DNA of 64,000 bases from Craterostigma plantagineum (lineage: Eukaryota; Streptophyta; Magnoliopsida; Lamiales; Linderniaceae): contig JAPQWV010001658.1 in assembly GCA_027422505.1 (NCBI GenBank), positions 1-64,000 of the forward strand. Reading direction: 5' to 3'. Positions 21,924 to 33,909 of this stretch are shown piece after piece. Below the pieces are notes generated by a model. That model made no database searches and had not been told where the DNA came from. It saw only the letters and a program-made list of their open reading frames with translations. Numbering within the stretch: position 1 is the stretch's first letter; each line of letters opens with the position of its first letter. A program made the translations under genes and the position numbers.

Positions 21924-23706
21924 CGGCGGCCGCTCGATCTCCTTCGCCTTTTCTTTCTCAGGCTCGACCTTTTCCTTCTCAGCTTCGGCCTTTCGATATC
22001 ATCGCCTCTGATCTCCTCCACTTCGGGCTCATCGTGGCTCTCGAAGTTGGCGTTCTCCTTGGTCTTCTTCTTGGCGGGCACTTCTTGCAGTTCTCGTCCA
22101 TTCCTCAGAGTCACCGCCTTGCAGTACTCCTTTGGATTCGGTTCGGTGTAGCTTGGGAGTGAGCCCTGAGGACGCCCCGCCAATTGCTTCGCCATCTGCC
22201 CCACCTGTTGCTCCAACTTCTTGAGTGAGGCGTCCGTGTTCTGGGCACGCACGTCGTTCGCCTCCATGTACTCCTCCATCTTCGTCATTCGGCTCTCATG
22301 GGCTGCGGTGGTTTGGCTGAAATTGGTGAGGAGTGTCTTCATCATATCCTTCATTTCCCTCATATCCTCAGATCCTCCGGCGGTTGCATTCTGATATTGA
22401 CGTGGCGCCCCGTTTTGGAAACCGGATGGTCTAGGCTGAAATCCTGGTGGTCCTTGCCCCTGGTGGTTTTGATTCCCATACGCCAAGTTTGGATGTGCTC
22501 GAGGCTGGAAGTTTCGCTGGCCACCTTGGTAATTGCCCATATAGTCCACGTGCTCCAGCGGCTGCCCAAGTTGGCATTCTGAGGTCTCGTGGGCTGCTCC
22601 ACAAACCCCGCACAAGGGTATGTATGGCGTATGCTGCGTCGGTGACGTGGTGGTCACCACGGCGTTCACGGGCTGTGTCTGCCCGGATTTCGGTAGGAGT
22701 GCGCCAATGACTGTCTGCAACTGAGAGTTTGTTGCAGCAATTGTTGCTGGAGCGCTTCGAATTTGGCATTCGTGGCCGTCTCCTCGCTAACTCCGAACAC
22801 GCCTGGCGTCTTGATCCTCGTGTTACCCCTCATGAAGCTGTTTCTTGAGTAATCCTCGATCAGGTTCCAAGCCTCGGTCGCATTGAGCTTCACAAGCCCT
22901 CCTCCTGCGGCTCCGTCTAACATGTGGACAGTCTGATCGTTGAGACCCTCGTGAAATCGGTTTATCTGGGCTGCCTTCGACATCCCGTGCTGCGGGCACC
23001 TCTTCAGTAGCGCCTTGTATCGCTCCCACACCTCGTAAAGATTCTCCGAATCCTTCTGATGAAAAGAGATATTTCCGTCTTCAGTCGCAATACCTTGACA
23101 GTGGGAAGTAATGGCCGATGAATGCTGCTCTCAGTTCTTCCCAAGTAGTGATTGATCTGGGCGGTAGCATCTCCAACCAGTCCTTCGCCCTGTACTTCAG
23201 TGAAAATGGAAACAACATTAGCTTATCGCGTCACTCGGGACCCCATTGATCTTGATGGTGTCTGTTACTGTCAGGAATGCCTTCAGGTGAGAGTACGGAT
23301 CATCATCAGGGTTCCCCTCAAATTGAGCCGTCTGAAATATCATCTGAAGCCAAGCATGCTTCAGCTCGAAATTATTATTCTCGATCGGTGGAATAACGAT
23401 TGCCGATTCAGTTCCGCCGAGGGAGGCGCTCTTGAGTAGGTCCTGTAGGGATTGTTCCTCTTCTTGGTCCTGGTGGACCGGTACTCTGCGTTCAGCCATA
23501 TCGATTTCTGTCTCTCGATTGTCTTTGGACGTCTCTGTTCGAGAATTGTCTGCCAACTCCTGAGAGTTGTCCTCCGAGTAGCTAACCAGCGCTTCCTGAT
23601 AATTACTAGCCGTACCTTCTGAATTGTATCTGAGCTGCCTTCGTAACTTTCGCTCGAAATCTGGATCTTCCTCAACAATGGGACCTGAAGGGTGGCTTCG
23701 GGTCAT
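21920..23706 (-). CDS. Athila gag, frame-broken
   Basis: Begins MTRSHPSGPIVEED at 23706, about 180 bp after the PBS. The retrotransposon gag domain runs from about 23450 to 22830: FELKHAWLQMIFQTAQFEG, DDPYSHLKAFLTV, then in other frames DWLEMLPPRSITTWEEL, YEVWERYKALLKRCPQHG and EGLNDQTVHMLDGAAGG. A CCHC zinc knuckle CGVCGAAHETSEC lies near 22600. A glutamine/proline-rich stretch and a charged tail follow. At least three frame changes occur (near 23220, 23030 and 22700). Gag forms the particle and binds RNA. Confidence 0.88.
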
Positions 23707-23887
23707 CCACTATCAAACAGTACCTTCAATGAGCGAAACTGAAAATTAGCGAAGATCTAGATAAATATGTTGAAAAGGTGACGGACTAATAATGTAGGAA
23801 ACAAATAACGCAATTAACGAAAAATTGAGAAAATGTAAAATAAAATGGCTAAATTACCGAACTAGGGTGTTTCTAATATCAATCTAT

Positions 23888-23905
23888 TCCCCGGCAACGG
23901 CGCCA
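23888..23905 (-). promoter_or_regulatory. Primer binding site
   Basis: TGGCGCCGTTGCCGGGGA on the minus strand, 6 nt after the 5' LTR edge. This is the PBS sequence typical of Athila-type plant gypsy elements, usually assigned to tRNA-Asp (assignment from memory). Confidence 0.85.
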
Positions 23906-24243
23906 AAAACTTGATAGCGTGCGTGTGTGTTTAAATAAAAGATCGTGCGAGTACGTCAAGTAATAATTAAAACGAATATATTATAACTAGAATCACGCGC
24001 GATAGGCAGTGTACCTATCGTTTGTAATATAGCTATAGTGAATATCCGAGTATCGAACACGAGGAATAAAATGAGTACTAGTATTAACCTATCGAATCGA
24101 TATTTAGCCTAAATAAAAGAGTAGGATTTGTTTATACTACGAACTAACTTAACAGAACAACTTAAAGATCGGAAAACTAAGGAACACAACTAGAAGTAAT
24201 AAAAGTGACTTAAGATGACAAATATGTGTTCGGAATTCGAATC

Positions 24244-24472
24244 CCGCTAGGTGCTGTCGCCAAAGCTACGGAATATCGTTCCTACGTGAAAATCGACTAA
24301 ATCGCAGTAATTTTCCTACCCACTCACGGATTTGCTGTCGCCCTAAACGTTCGTGGGAATCTAAATTTAGCGATTACTAGATGGCGAGGATCGAGTATTT
24401 GCTGTCGCCCTATACTCGAATCCTAACGTCTACGAACGGCCTGATCGTTATTTAGCTGTCGCCCTAAACGAT
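24244..24472 (-). promoter_or_regulatory. Four common-loop hairpins in the LTR leader (right copy)
   Basis: Same four hairpins as in the left LTR: 24244-24271, 24319-24357, 24392-24418 and 24444-24472. Here all four loops read GCTGTCGCC exactly. They lie in the transcribed leader of the genomic RNA, upstream of the PBS. Confidence 0.7.
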
Positions 24473-24925
24473 ATACCACACATTCATATCAACACATAGA
24501 CATATTGATACAAAGAACAATATCATAGAACGATAAATTGTCGAATACACGTGTTCACGATTATCCTACGCCTAACTACGACATAACCCAACGTTCATCT
24601 ATTCCCAACACATAAGAGGGTTTAGCTACTCATATTGAACGTCACAACAACGAGATTTAAAGGTAACGAGGATAGAGAACTCATAGAAACTTCCCTAAGA
24701 AGTGAATATGGCGTTTCCGAGGTGGAGCTCTCGTTCCTCGATCGTATGAGCGTAGCTTCGTCGTCGGATCGTCCCTTGAGCTTCTCCGAATCACGGGACT
24801 GCTTCTGGTGTTCTTCCTTCTCTTCTTTGCTCTAAGTTTTCGTCCTCATCCAGTTCTCTTCAGTTCTCAGGAAAGCCCTCCTTTTATGCTTCGAAAATGG
24901 GCTAAAACCCTGAAATTAGGCATGT

Positions 24926-25447
24926 TCACGGCCTCTTAACGGGCCTTCACGGCCGTGAAGGCGGCTAAAAAACCCTATTTCTTGACTTCCTGGCACGGGT
25001 CACGGCCTCGTGCACCGATCTTCACGGCCGTGACGGCGGCCTATACCCTAAATATTGACTTCCCGGATAGAGTCACGGCCACGTGCATCTTGACTCACGG
25101 CCGTGACTCAGGAGGTTTTCTCAAACTTCGCTCTCTGTCCCGGTTCACGGCCTCTTACATAAGAGTTCACGGCCGTGACATTAAGTTCTTGAGCTACTGC
25201 CGAGATTCACGGCTTCATACAGTGGAGCTCACGGCCGTGAATATAGCCTTGTTCCGAATCTTTGTCTACTGCCCATGTTCACGGCTTGGTGCTTGAGGTT
25301 TCACGGCCGTGACTCTGGCCAGCGAACTTGTTGTCGAGATTCACGGCCACTCACTCAAAGGTTCACGGCCGTGACTCGGTAAGGGTCTTCTCATCTTAGC
25401 ACACTGCCGAGATTCACGGCCTATTGCATAATCGGTCACGGCCGTGA
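24926..25447 (-). repeat. U3 array of TCACGGCCGTGA palindromes (right LTR)
   Basis: Eight palindromes from 24947 to 25447, with the same spacing pattern and half-sites as the left LTR. The last unit (25436-25447) is exact here, whereas the left copy has one extra G. Confidence 0.85.
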
Positions 25448-25645
25448 CTGTTGACTAGCAGCTTCATACTTTGCCATTTTCGCGTCGTTTCGCCTCGTTT
25501 TCGTTTCTCTTTGCTCGATAATCATTCGAAGGTCCTACAATATTTAAATGGGTGTAATAGAGCCAATAAATGCATAGAATGATCAAAACTTTCCTATTAT
25601 AACCCAAATAAACATAACAATAAACGTATTAAAATACGTTTATCA

Positions 25646-26012
25646 ATGCCAATACTAATAAAACCCTAAATGATGTGATAAGATATATTTAACCCTACAT
25701 ATGACAAATTGACGAAAAATACCTCAATGATGCCATAACACTTTTGAAAAAATAATAACAGATCCGCATCGATCTCTACCAACAAGCGACACATCGATCA
25801 AAATGATATAAACAAAGCTTATAACACATTTGTAGCTACAAGTACCACAAAGTAGGTATCATTGCCACAATACTATTTCGATTAATTTCGTTCGGATGTA
25901 TAAGATTGACATTCATGAAATAGATGATATGATGAAGCTAAATCACAAAATTTCTTAAAAGACACGTTCTGTGAGTGTTGATATCAATATGTGAAAGTTG
26001 ACATAAAACATA
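25646..26012. repeat. Direct repeat, left copy
   Basis: Begins ATGCCAATACTAATAAAACC right at the Athila LTR edge and matches 26884-27255 with few differences. Because it starts exactly at the LTR, its original left part is lost or lies elsewhere. A more diverged third copy may lie at about 27520-27760. No coding content. Confidence 0.85.
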
Positions 26013-26188
26013 TAGACGTGAACATGTAGAACACATGAGGAATTTTTTCTTTTTTTTATTCAACAAAGTCTAATTTCGGTCGGTCTGAATTATTATATAA
26101 TGTCAAGTATCCAGAAACCACAACAGTAACAGTCAAACTACTACAACATCATTTTCTTTAAGAAATCAATCTAAAACATTGACTCTTC

Positions 26189-26403
26189 TTATTCCTTACT
26201 ACTTCGCTCCTCCTTATTACTTCGCTTCGCTCCATGACGCGAGAGGGCAACAACAGCCATCGCCGCGGCAGCCAGGAGGACGATAGCATTTGTCTCGGTT
26301 TCTTCAGCTTCATCTTGAGACGGCTTCACCTTCGCGCAACCGCAGGTGGCTCAGCTGTCGCCGCGTCCAGGAGGACGACGATCACCTCCTCCCTATCAGC
26401 CAT
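26189..26403 (-). CDS. Small acidic single-span membrane protein, frame-broken (candidate)
   Basis: On the minus strand, ATG at 26403 begins MADREEVIVVLLDAATAEPP. After a one-base shift near 26325 the frame reads KPSQDEAEETETNAIVLLAA, continues with a hydrophobic stretch (AAAMAVVALS) and ends in a basic tail (RHGAKRSNKEERSSKE) at the stop 26189. ATATAAAAC lies about 50 bp upstream of the ATG. The pattern (acidic head, one membrane span, basic tail) is coherent across the shift, which argues for a real small gene of about 70 residues. Family not recognised. It lies between two direct repeats, so it may be part of a larger repeat. Confidence 0.4.
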
Positions 26404-26883
26404 GGTATCTCGAGAGACTGAAGAGAGTCGATGTTGACGATGTTTTATATTTCTTAAAAAAATGATGTTGTAGAAGTTGTTTGTTGAATATACACTACTG
26501 TTATTTCTGGAGACTTCTGTTCAACTAAATACTAATTCGTCCGAAATTAGACTAAAGAACAAAAGAAATTCGAGACAATTTTTTTTGGGTTAATTAAAGA
26601 TCATGCCCTACTAACATATTTACTTCGGATTCAGACCTCATTTGAATTTGATTTAGGATAAAGGACCTGGTTTTCGAAAAGTTCAGTGGAAACTACCTAA
26701 GGCTGCAAAAAGACATAATTATCCCTGACATGGCAAAATTTACCACAGAATACCTAAATGATCCGATTATAGTTGTCGAAATAACTATAACATTTTTGGC
26801 AGTAAAAAACACTTCCATTCATTTTGATAACAAATTGTCTGTATTGAGTACAATATCGCATATATTTAGTAACAACTGTATAA

Positions 26884-27255
26884 TGCCAATACTAATAAAA
26901 CACCTAAATGATGTGATAAGATATATTTAACCTACATATGACAAATTGACGAAAAATACCTCAATGATGCCATAACAACTTTGAAAAAATAATACAGATC
27001 CGCATCGATCTCTACCAACAAGCGACACATCGATCAAAATGATATAAACAAAGCTTATAACACATTTGTAGCTACAAGTACCACAAAGTAGGTAATCAAT
27101 TGCCACAATACTATTTCGATTAATTTCGTTCGGATGTATAAGATTGACATTCATGAAATAGATGATATGATGAAGCTAAATCACAAAATTTCTTAAAAGA
27201 ACACGTTTTGCGAGTGATGATATCAATATGTGAAAGTTGCGATAAAACATCATGT
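26884..27255. repeat. Direct repeat, right copy
   Basis: Matches 25646-26012. Here the sequence upstream (AACTGTATA) is intact, giving the uninterrupted version of the left junction. Confidence 0.85.
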
Positions 27256-28314
27256 AAACATATAGCTCTTCCTTCACAACATATATTAGTATTTCTTTTA
27301 ATGAGACATAACGTTACAAATTTTATCACAAACGTATTCAAAGTTCAAAATTAAACCAATCATTTCATATGTCGTAAATCTGTATTTGATACATTCTCGA
27401 AGTTAGTTATTACGGAATATTAGCGTGATGATTCGTCAACGTCACTAGTACCAGAGTGCATGCATGTAATACTACATGTTTGATATAAAATAACAATACA
27501 AACATATCGATAACGTGTTTACAGATAAGATACCATATAATAGGTTTCCAGTACCACATTACTAATCAATTAATTTCGTTTAAAATGCACATTTGTTCGA
27601 GATTTACAAGATTAATATCTGGTAAATATATGATTTGATGCTTCATCACACCAATTACTTTAAAAGCTACATTGTTCGATTGAGGTGGATGATAGTGAAC
27701 GTTCGAGGTCAATAGTTGTTAAAACATAGACTACTTTGTTCATTGAGACATCACTTATGTATTTCAGCATGAATGCCATCAAAATTTAAAATTAAACCAC
27801 AAATATCATTTTATATATCGTAAATCCTGAAACATTAAGGGTTCCCTGATTTAAACCTTAACCACCATAAATACATAACCCTAAACTTTGGTGGGCGACT
27901 ACTGTAATTGTAACACATAAACAACTTTTAGTAGCATATTTAACCAATGAGTATCAGTTAAATAGTTATTAGTAACATATTTGCACCGATTAGCAATCCC
28001 GCCCAAAATCCCAATCGTGGCATAAATCCCGCCCACTTAACCCAATCAATACACAAATCCAGCCCAAAATTTAGCAAGTATAGTAAATCCATCAAAAACC
28101 AATATCCCGCCCAAATTCAGAACAGTTTCTGCTAAAAAGATACCATATCAATACTTATAAAAAACAAAAGCAGATCACAAAATGACCCTTTAGATATTCC
28201 AAGTAAAATTATGATTTCATGTAGTAACAGTTCTTTGCCTACTTATCGAAATAGGTGTGCTAGAAAAAATCATTTCAATACTTATGAGAAAAGTATAAAG
28301 ACATAATATAGTAA
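27256..28314. other. AT-rich spacer, no gene seen
   Basis: AT-rich, with a possible diverged third copy of the 25646 repeat near 27520-27760 and clusters of AATCCCGCCCA-like blocks near 28000-28110. No supported coding frame. Confidence 0.5.
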
Positions 28315-28715
28315 GAGCATCTCCACAGTTACCACTACGTATAAAGTTGCTACAGTTAAATTCCTCTATATATACAGTTTAAACAGTACTGACAACTCCA
28401 ACAATCTCCTCTATATTTTTCTCTAAACCTAATAATTAATACTATAATTAAATTTTATTAAAGTATAATATTCGTTTCTTACCTATTTAATTAAATAATT
28501 AAAAGCTTAAACCAAATCATAAATTATTATAACTAAAGAAAAAAAAAGAAAAAAAAATAAAATAAAAACTGTATAGCGGGTGAACAGTGCCCCCAATACG
28601 TAGGGGGCACTGTAGCAATCGCTAGGAATGAGGTGGAGTTTGGGGTGCTGTTGGAGCTCCCCCAACACCATATATGGTGTTTAGGGTGGGGGAACCCGCT
28701 TGTTGGGAGATGCTC
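28315..28715. mobile_element. PIF/Harbinger-like MITE
   Basis: Terminal inverted repeats GAGCATCTCC / GGAGATGCTC, flanked by the 3-bp duplication TAA (28312-28314 and 28716-28718). Internal CCCCCAACACC and GGGGGCACTG motifs are typical of this family. About 400 bp, no coding capacity. It lies about 95 bp upstream of the PARN start and so forms part of that gene's promoter. Confidence 0.85.
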
Positions 28716-28810
28716 TAACGTTCCCATTTCAATTAGTAACAGTTTAATGAAAAAAATTAACGGAACATATTTGTTAAATAAATACTAGATCAATATACCA
28801 CTGTGAAACG

Positions 28811-31586
28811 ATGAAGACGCACCACCACCACCGCATAGTTCGAACCCTAGCTCGCTATTTCTCCTCCACGCCGTTGACCCAACAGGTGGCGCTGAAGAAT
28901 GTGACGCGTTCCAATTTCGAGCCTGCTCTGGCCGAGCTCAGGCGGCACGTGTCGGAATCTGACTTCGTGGCAATAGACCTCGAGATGACCGGCGTCACAA
29001 GCGCGCCGTGGCGCGAGTCCTTCGAATTCGACCGTCCCGACGTTCAGTATTTAAAAGTCAAGGACTCTGCTGAGAAATTCGCGGTCGTTTCAATTCGGCG
29101 TGTGTCCCTTTCGGTGGGACACAGCTACCCAGTCCTTCATTGCGCATCCGTAAGTTAAGCTTGGTGATTCGATCCTTGATAGCTTTGGTTAGGCAGTAAA
29201 CGTGATTTGGGCTGATTTTTTAATCATGAATACGAATTTTTAGTTGCAGTTTCAGTATATTTTCGAATGTGATTCGCAGTTATTGGAAAGGTTTCAATCT
29301 TCAGCATCTGAATTGGAATTGCTTATGGTCTCCCTACAGGCACAATTTTTACATATTTCCACGACAGGAAATTATGGGTGATGGTCGATCAAGTGAATTC
29401 TATGCCAGACAAGCTCATTGGAATTCTTGTCCAGATATCTATTCGATTTCAACACATGTATATATGAAGGTGAACTTTTTTGGGATCTTTGTTGCTGTTT
29501 GAGGACAGCTATTTTCCTGTTGTCTTCTCTGACTTCAATTTGGAGATTTTTTTCACCTTCAGTTAATCTCAGGCATATCTTATTTATCCAGAAGCCAAGA
29601 GGAGGAAGCAATAAGAAAGTGTGGCGCAATTTACGAGAACAAGTTTGCGTATTTATCATCTAGTTCAAGAAAAACTGAAGACATGCAATTGATTAGAATG
29701 TCTGATATTCTATTTACTGAAAGAATGAAAAATGGACTTAGTCAATGGCAAGCTGGATTAACACATGGTGGAAGTTCTGCAGCTGCTTTCAGGGGAGTTT
29801 GAATGGCACGACTCAGAAATTTCACACTACCTTTTTCCTACTGCATCCAGCACTTGCAGTTAGTAGTTAACTCCACGCCAGCTTAGGTTGATTAAATCGG
29901 TAATGCACTGTAATAGGATTTCATTTCAGTTTAGCCTCACTGAAAACTTTCTAGTAATGTTCTTCTGTCATACCATAGGTCACGGAGAAGCACTTCAGAG
30001 ATCTTATTTATTGTGACGTTCCTGGTGAAGATGCTGCTCAGCAAGCGCTGATTGTGTACACAGACTCTGAAAGAGACAGGGAATTGCTGATGGTAAGTTA
30101 AGTTCTAGATAAATGTTTTCGACCCTGAATTCACCTGGGATATATTTTCGGAGATTGTGAGCCTTACAGCACTTAATAATTTTTTTATCCCATCTATGGA
30201 ACCTCTCACACAGCCAGGTTCATCTGAGGATGTTCTTCATTATGTAACCTTTGCGCATCATGAAATCGTATCACCATTTCCAGGATCAGGTCAAAGCCAC
30301 AAAAGAAAGAAGCAGAGATGAAGATAAAAAATGCTGTCGGGTTTCGCCATGTCATTGATCTGCTTTCCTCAGAGAGAAAGTTGATAGTTGGTCACAACTG
30401 CTTCCTTGGTATATTCATCTTTGCACGTCATTTTTCTTCAGGATTCACGTTTCAAAAATTGTTGCTCACACTTCGTCTCTTCCTGACTCATTGATGCAGA
30501 CATTGCCCATGTTTACAGCAAATTCGTCGCTCCCCTTCCTTCCACCGTGAAGGAGTTCACATCTTTGCTTCAAAATCATTTCCCACACCTAATCGACACA
30601 AAAGTGCTGTTGAACTCAGACGAGGCATTATCACGCGTGATTGGGAAGAACAGCACCTCACTTTCCAAATCTTTCAGCTTACTCTGTCCTCACATCGCCC
30701 TGAACGGCACTAACAGAAGCCTGATGGATAAATCACTTGTCACAATCGAAGTCCAAGTAGACGGTCAGAGGTTTGCTTCCATCTTATCTTTCACTCTCCA
30801 TCTTCAAACAAGTATTTTTTGGCCAACAAATGTAGTTCGCAGGTTTTTGAGTTGGAATTCTGGGGCAAAGCACGAAGCCGGCTATGATGCTTTTATGACA
30901 GGATGTGTTCTTTCTCAGGCACTCTCTTACTTAGGAATCGATTTCCCATCCATCTCACAACCTCATTCAAACCTAACCAACAACGAAAAGCTCAAAAAAC
31001 ACATCAACCAACTATATCTCAGCTGGTTCAGCGGAGATATCATCGATCTCCAAACAGGTGAAATCGCCCCTGAATCTTCGTCCTCTGCTAATAATTCCAG
31101 GCGACGAAAGCCTCCAAAGATTGCCTTTGCGAACACTGTTTTGATTTGGGGCCTACCTTCGTCCCTAAAAGCATACAATATCAGAAGCTGTTTTCCTCAA
31201 AGCTTTCGGCATGGGATCTGTTATCTCCGTCTGTCACTTGGACGACTCAGCAGCGTTCGTCGAGTTTGCAAAAGCGGAGCTTGTAATAGAATTCTTTTCG
31301 GTTAAAGGATTCTTTGGAACAAAAGGGCAACGATCCCATCTCAGTTTTGCATCCGTTATCTCAGATCTTGGACCCACGTGGATGCGTAAGAGCGGCAAGC
31401 TATGAGATGTACAAAGAAATTTGCAGTTCGCCTTTGTCTGAAGTGATGTTTGCCGATCAAGCCGAGGCCGTTTGGGGTAAGTTGAACAAAACTGTAATGG
31501 GAAATATGAAAGAAGGTGATTGTGATTATCATCGTGAATCTGTAGAATCCTTGTATTCTTCTGCTGAAGCTCAGCTGAGTAGTTAA
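28811..31586 (+). CDS. PARN: Poly(A)-specific ribonuclease PARN-like (AHG2 type)
   Basis: Removes 3' poly(A) tails; a DEDD-family 3' exonuclease. In Arabidopsis the AHG2 relative acts on mitochondrial poly(A) RNA, and this N-terminus (HHHHRIVRTLARYFSSTPL) looks like a mitochondrial presequence. The first catalytic acids are in FVAIDLEMTGVTSAPWRES. Later conserved blocks are FPRQE, FDFNTC, VGHNCFL with VYSKFVAPLPSTV, HLIDTKVLL and GAKHEAGYDAFMTGCV. Exons with good GT/AG borders: 28811-29149, 29340-29469, 29573-about 29820, 29979-30092, 30284-30408, 30500-30770, 30843-31586. Single-base shifts occur near 29089, 29400, 29810, 30315, 31200 and 31310. The protein is recognisable throughout, so sequence errors are at least as likely as a pseudogene. 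Confidence 0.85.
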
Positions 31587-31756
31587 GCTGTATTACGATT
31601 GCCCATCGTCGACTCTTTTTATTTTAAGATTTTTATGTTGGAAATGTTCGAAAATAGAATAGAACAAAATAATATTGAATTACGATGGTTTGGTCCACAT
31701 TGATATTCTTGCCAAATAAAGGGAAAAAACAGAACAATCACCACAAAGCTCTTAAG

Positions 31757-32431
31757 CTAATTAATCTGTCCTAAAAATGAAGTAGAACAAAGAAGAAAGT
31801 CAAACAAAAGCCAAAACAAGCACATATGCGCCGCCAACCCAACACCTTCAGACGAAGATCCTCCCCAATCTCTCTCGCCTTCTTCACCCTCTCCGCCTCC
31901 ATTCGCCGGAGACGGAGCGAGCTCCGGCGACTCGCCGCCGCCTCCGCCGTACCACTGGTGCATCACGTCTATGATGATCCTCTGTCCCGACTCGCAGTGC
32001 CCAGGCTCGCCGCTGATGAAGTAGAAGTATCCCCACCTATCGAATTGGAAGGTAGTTTCTCCGCCTTTCGTACTTGAAGAGTGGGTTCGATGCATTGCAC
32101 GTTAGGTAATCGCCCGCCGTCACGACGAGGACTGAGTCATCCTCGTACTTGAAAACTGAGAACATACATAGATAAACCTTAATAAACCCAAACATCAATT
32201 TCCAGCGAAAAAAGAAGAAGAAAACTTACAAACTGTGTCTCCAACGCGGAACCTATTCCTCGAAGCCCCCATTCGTTGTAAGTCTCGGGCTCGTTACCGT
32301 CGGAACTATCCACCCATTTTCTTCCCCGACCCGAAACTGAAAACCCGAGACTGAAACGGCCGTCAACGAGGCTATTGCAAGAAGAATTGCAGGTAATAAT
32401 ATTAACGCATTGCTGATCAGGGCGACGCCAT
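31757..32431 (-). CDS. Early nodulin-like phytocyanin (ENODL)
   Basis: A plant cell-surface protein of the plastocyanin-like fold, normally GPI-anchored, often lacking copper. Minus strand: ATG at 32431, a hydrophobic signal (ISNALILLPAILLAIASL), then FQFRVG..NGW, ETYNEW and RNRFRVGDTV up to the exon end near 32236. A second exon starts near 32165 (VFKYEDDSVLVVTAGDY) and contains the hallmark FYFISGEPGHCESGQR. A Ser/Pro/Gly-rich linker and a hydrophobic tail follow (stop 31757). Single-base shifts occur after the fourth codon, near 32300, near 32270 and near 32078. The copper-ligand position cannot be judged with confidence because of the breaks. Confidence 0.8.
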
Positions 32432-32539
32432 TGCTGAGAAGATTATTGATATCTGTTATTATACAAGCTAATAGTAAGGTGGTGAAGTGAAGTAAAGAGT
32501 GATGTTAGAGACGTTGTGAGTATTTATATGCGAAGGAAA

Positions 32540-33080
32540 TTTATTAGCACGATACGATGTGGTCTGACGGTTACGTGTTCGATGAACTGAGTGGAGTGGG
32601 AAAAGTGGTCATAGTGGGAAAGGAGGTGGGAAATCAGCCGTTATATCTACTAGTTGGGCTTATTATTGGGCCTATTGGGCCTATTTTTTGGACTAGGAGT
32701 GGGCCTTTAAGTGGCGCGCAACAATTTAAATTCCATGGAAATGGAAATGACCTTCATTTTATTCTATTCTATGAAGAATGGCGCATTTATATTGAATTTA
32801 AACATCTAATTTCAAAGTTACCATAGATAAAACGAAATGATAAGTTTATATCTGTTGGATCATTGGTAAGGTCGACAAGTGCGATTCCTGTGTATTTTCT
32901 AGTTTCCTTTCGTTTGTTTGTTTTATAGCTAGCTATTGTTTATGATTGATTTCACATTCTTGATAGTAAACTGAAATATTATTTACTCAACTACGAAAAC
33001 AAATGGATGGATGATAGTAAATAAATAAGCCAAAAAAAATAGGAGGAAAAGAGAAAAACGTTAGTATCGTCGACGTCTTC
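32540..33080. other. Spacer, no gene seen
   Basis: Between the ENODL upstream region and the AGP 3' end. A GGCCTATTGGGCCTATT repeat at about 32660-32680 is of low complexity. An open frame at 32557-32826 has no recognisable motif. Confidence 0.5.
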
Positions 33081-33089
33081 AGGAGCTAA

Positions 33090-33665
33090 TCAGAAAGCCC
33101 AAGCCGATGTCCAAACAATGAGCCCGTAAAGAACAACAGAAGAACCCACAAGCGTTCCGCGCCGGACTTCACGTCGGCCGCCGCCGTCGGCCCTTGGCAC
33201 TCTCCACCGGCGGAGCGCCGCTCGTCGGGAACATATCGGATGGCATTTCTGACCCGGACGGAGCCCACTCGCCGGGGATTCCGACGCCGGAGTGGATGTA
33301 GCTGGCGCTGGGCTGCTGCTAGCTTTAGGACTCGACGGAGATGGGCTCTGAACCGTGGCGGCGGTCGGCGGAGGGACGGCGGGGGAAACAGACGGGCTCG
33401 GCCCGCCGACGTCGAAGGCAGGAGAAACTGAGGGAGAAACAACAGATGGTGGGCTCTTTCCTGGAGAAATCGATGGGCTACTACTGCTTGTTCGTGGAGA
33501 CTTTTCCGGCGGGATGACGGACGGCGGGGAGTGCGCTTTTGGTGACGGCGCGTGAGGAGTTGGGGATGGAGAAGGCGCGTGAGAGATCTGTGCACCGCCG
33601 CGAGATATTAACTGCAGAAATAGTATTAGCGAGGTGAAGGCAATTAGTTGAACTTCGTTTGCCAT
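33090..33665 (-). CDS. Classical arabinogalactan protein
   Basis: A heavily glycosylated cell-surface proteoglycan core. ATG at 33665 starts a signal peptide (MANEVQLIAFTSLILFLQL, cleavage likely after GGA). About 110 residues rich in Pro, Ser, Ala and Thr follow, with APSPSP, SPPS and TPAP motifs that specify hydroxyproline glycosylation. The C-terminus is a GPI-anchor signal: a small-residue stretch (DVKSGA) followed by a hydrophobic tail (LVGSSVVLYGLIVWTSAWAF) in the ending frame. Two compensating shifts lie between the Pro-rich region and the tail (near 33290 and 33180); the intermediate frame reads EMPSDMFPTSGAPP. Which classical AGP this is cannot be told. Confidence 0.8.
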   Translation of the reverse strand: MANEVQLIAFTSLILFLQLISRGGAQISHAPSPSPTPHAPSPKAHSPPSVIPPEKSPRTSSSSPSISPGKSPPSVVSPSVSPAFDVGGPSPSVSPAVPPPTAATVQSPSPSSPKASSSPAPATSTPASESPASGLRPGQKCHPICSRRAALRRWRVPRADGGGRREVRRGTLVGSSVVLYGLIVWTSAWAF

Positions 33666-33909
33666 TCTTTTTCAACTGTTTATATTTCGTCGAGGTAAAA
33701 TTTAACAATGGCAAAGTGCTGTCGAGTGTGATTCCGACAATTATATATAGAGATAGACGAAGAAGATAATATGAAACGAAAGGTGGTGACTCAGAAAATT
33801 GACCGTTGGAGAAAGATAAGAGAGTGGGGGTCGTTTCGTTATTTGTGGAACTTTTTCGCAGTATTTGACCGTTGGGCCGAGTTATGTGTAAATAGTATTC
33901 ATAACCCAA

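Larger units (their letters stand above)
11302..25645 (-). mobile_element. Athila-type Ty3/gypsy LTR retrotransposon, complete structure
   Basis: The element is about 14.3 kb, bounded by 1738- and 1734-bp LTRs (TGAT...ATCA). Order on the minus strand: 5' LTR, PBS, gag, protease, RT, RNase H, integrase, a long non-coding region with an antisense ORF, an Athila ORF1-like gene, a second PPT-like tract, PPT, 3' LTR. The PBS, the TAAGTGTGGGGAGG-type PPT and the extra 3' gene fit the Athila lineage. The LTRs differ at only a few dozen positions, suggesting recent insertion. The flanking 5-mers do not match (CTTCT left, ATGCC right), so at least one junction is not the original one. Confidence 0.92.
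23912..25645 (-). repeat. Athila-type 5' LTR (right copy)
   Basis: Starts TGATAGCGTGCG and ends CGTTTATCA on the plus strand. Nearly identical to the left LTR, with scattered single-base differences and a few small clusters (near 24847 and 25288). It is next to the PBS, so it is the 5' LTR. The last four bases of its right edge (ATCA) abut ATGCC of the 25646 repeat. Confidence 0.93.

Noticed and set aside
32557..32826. 89-codon plus-strand ORF
   Set aside because: No motif, sits in spacer with GGCCTATT low-complexity repeats.
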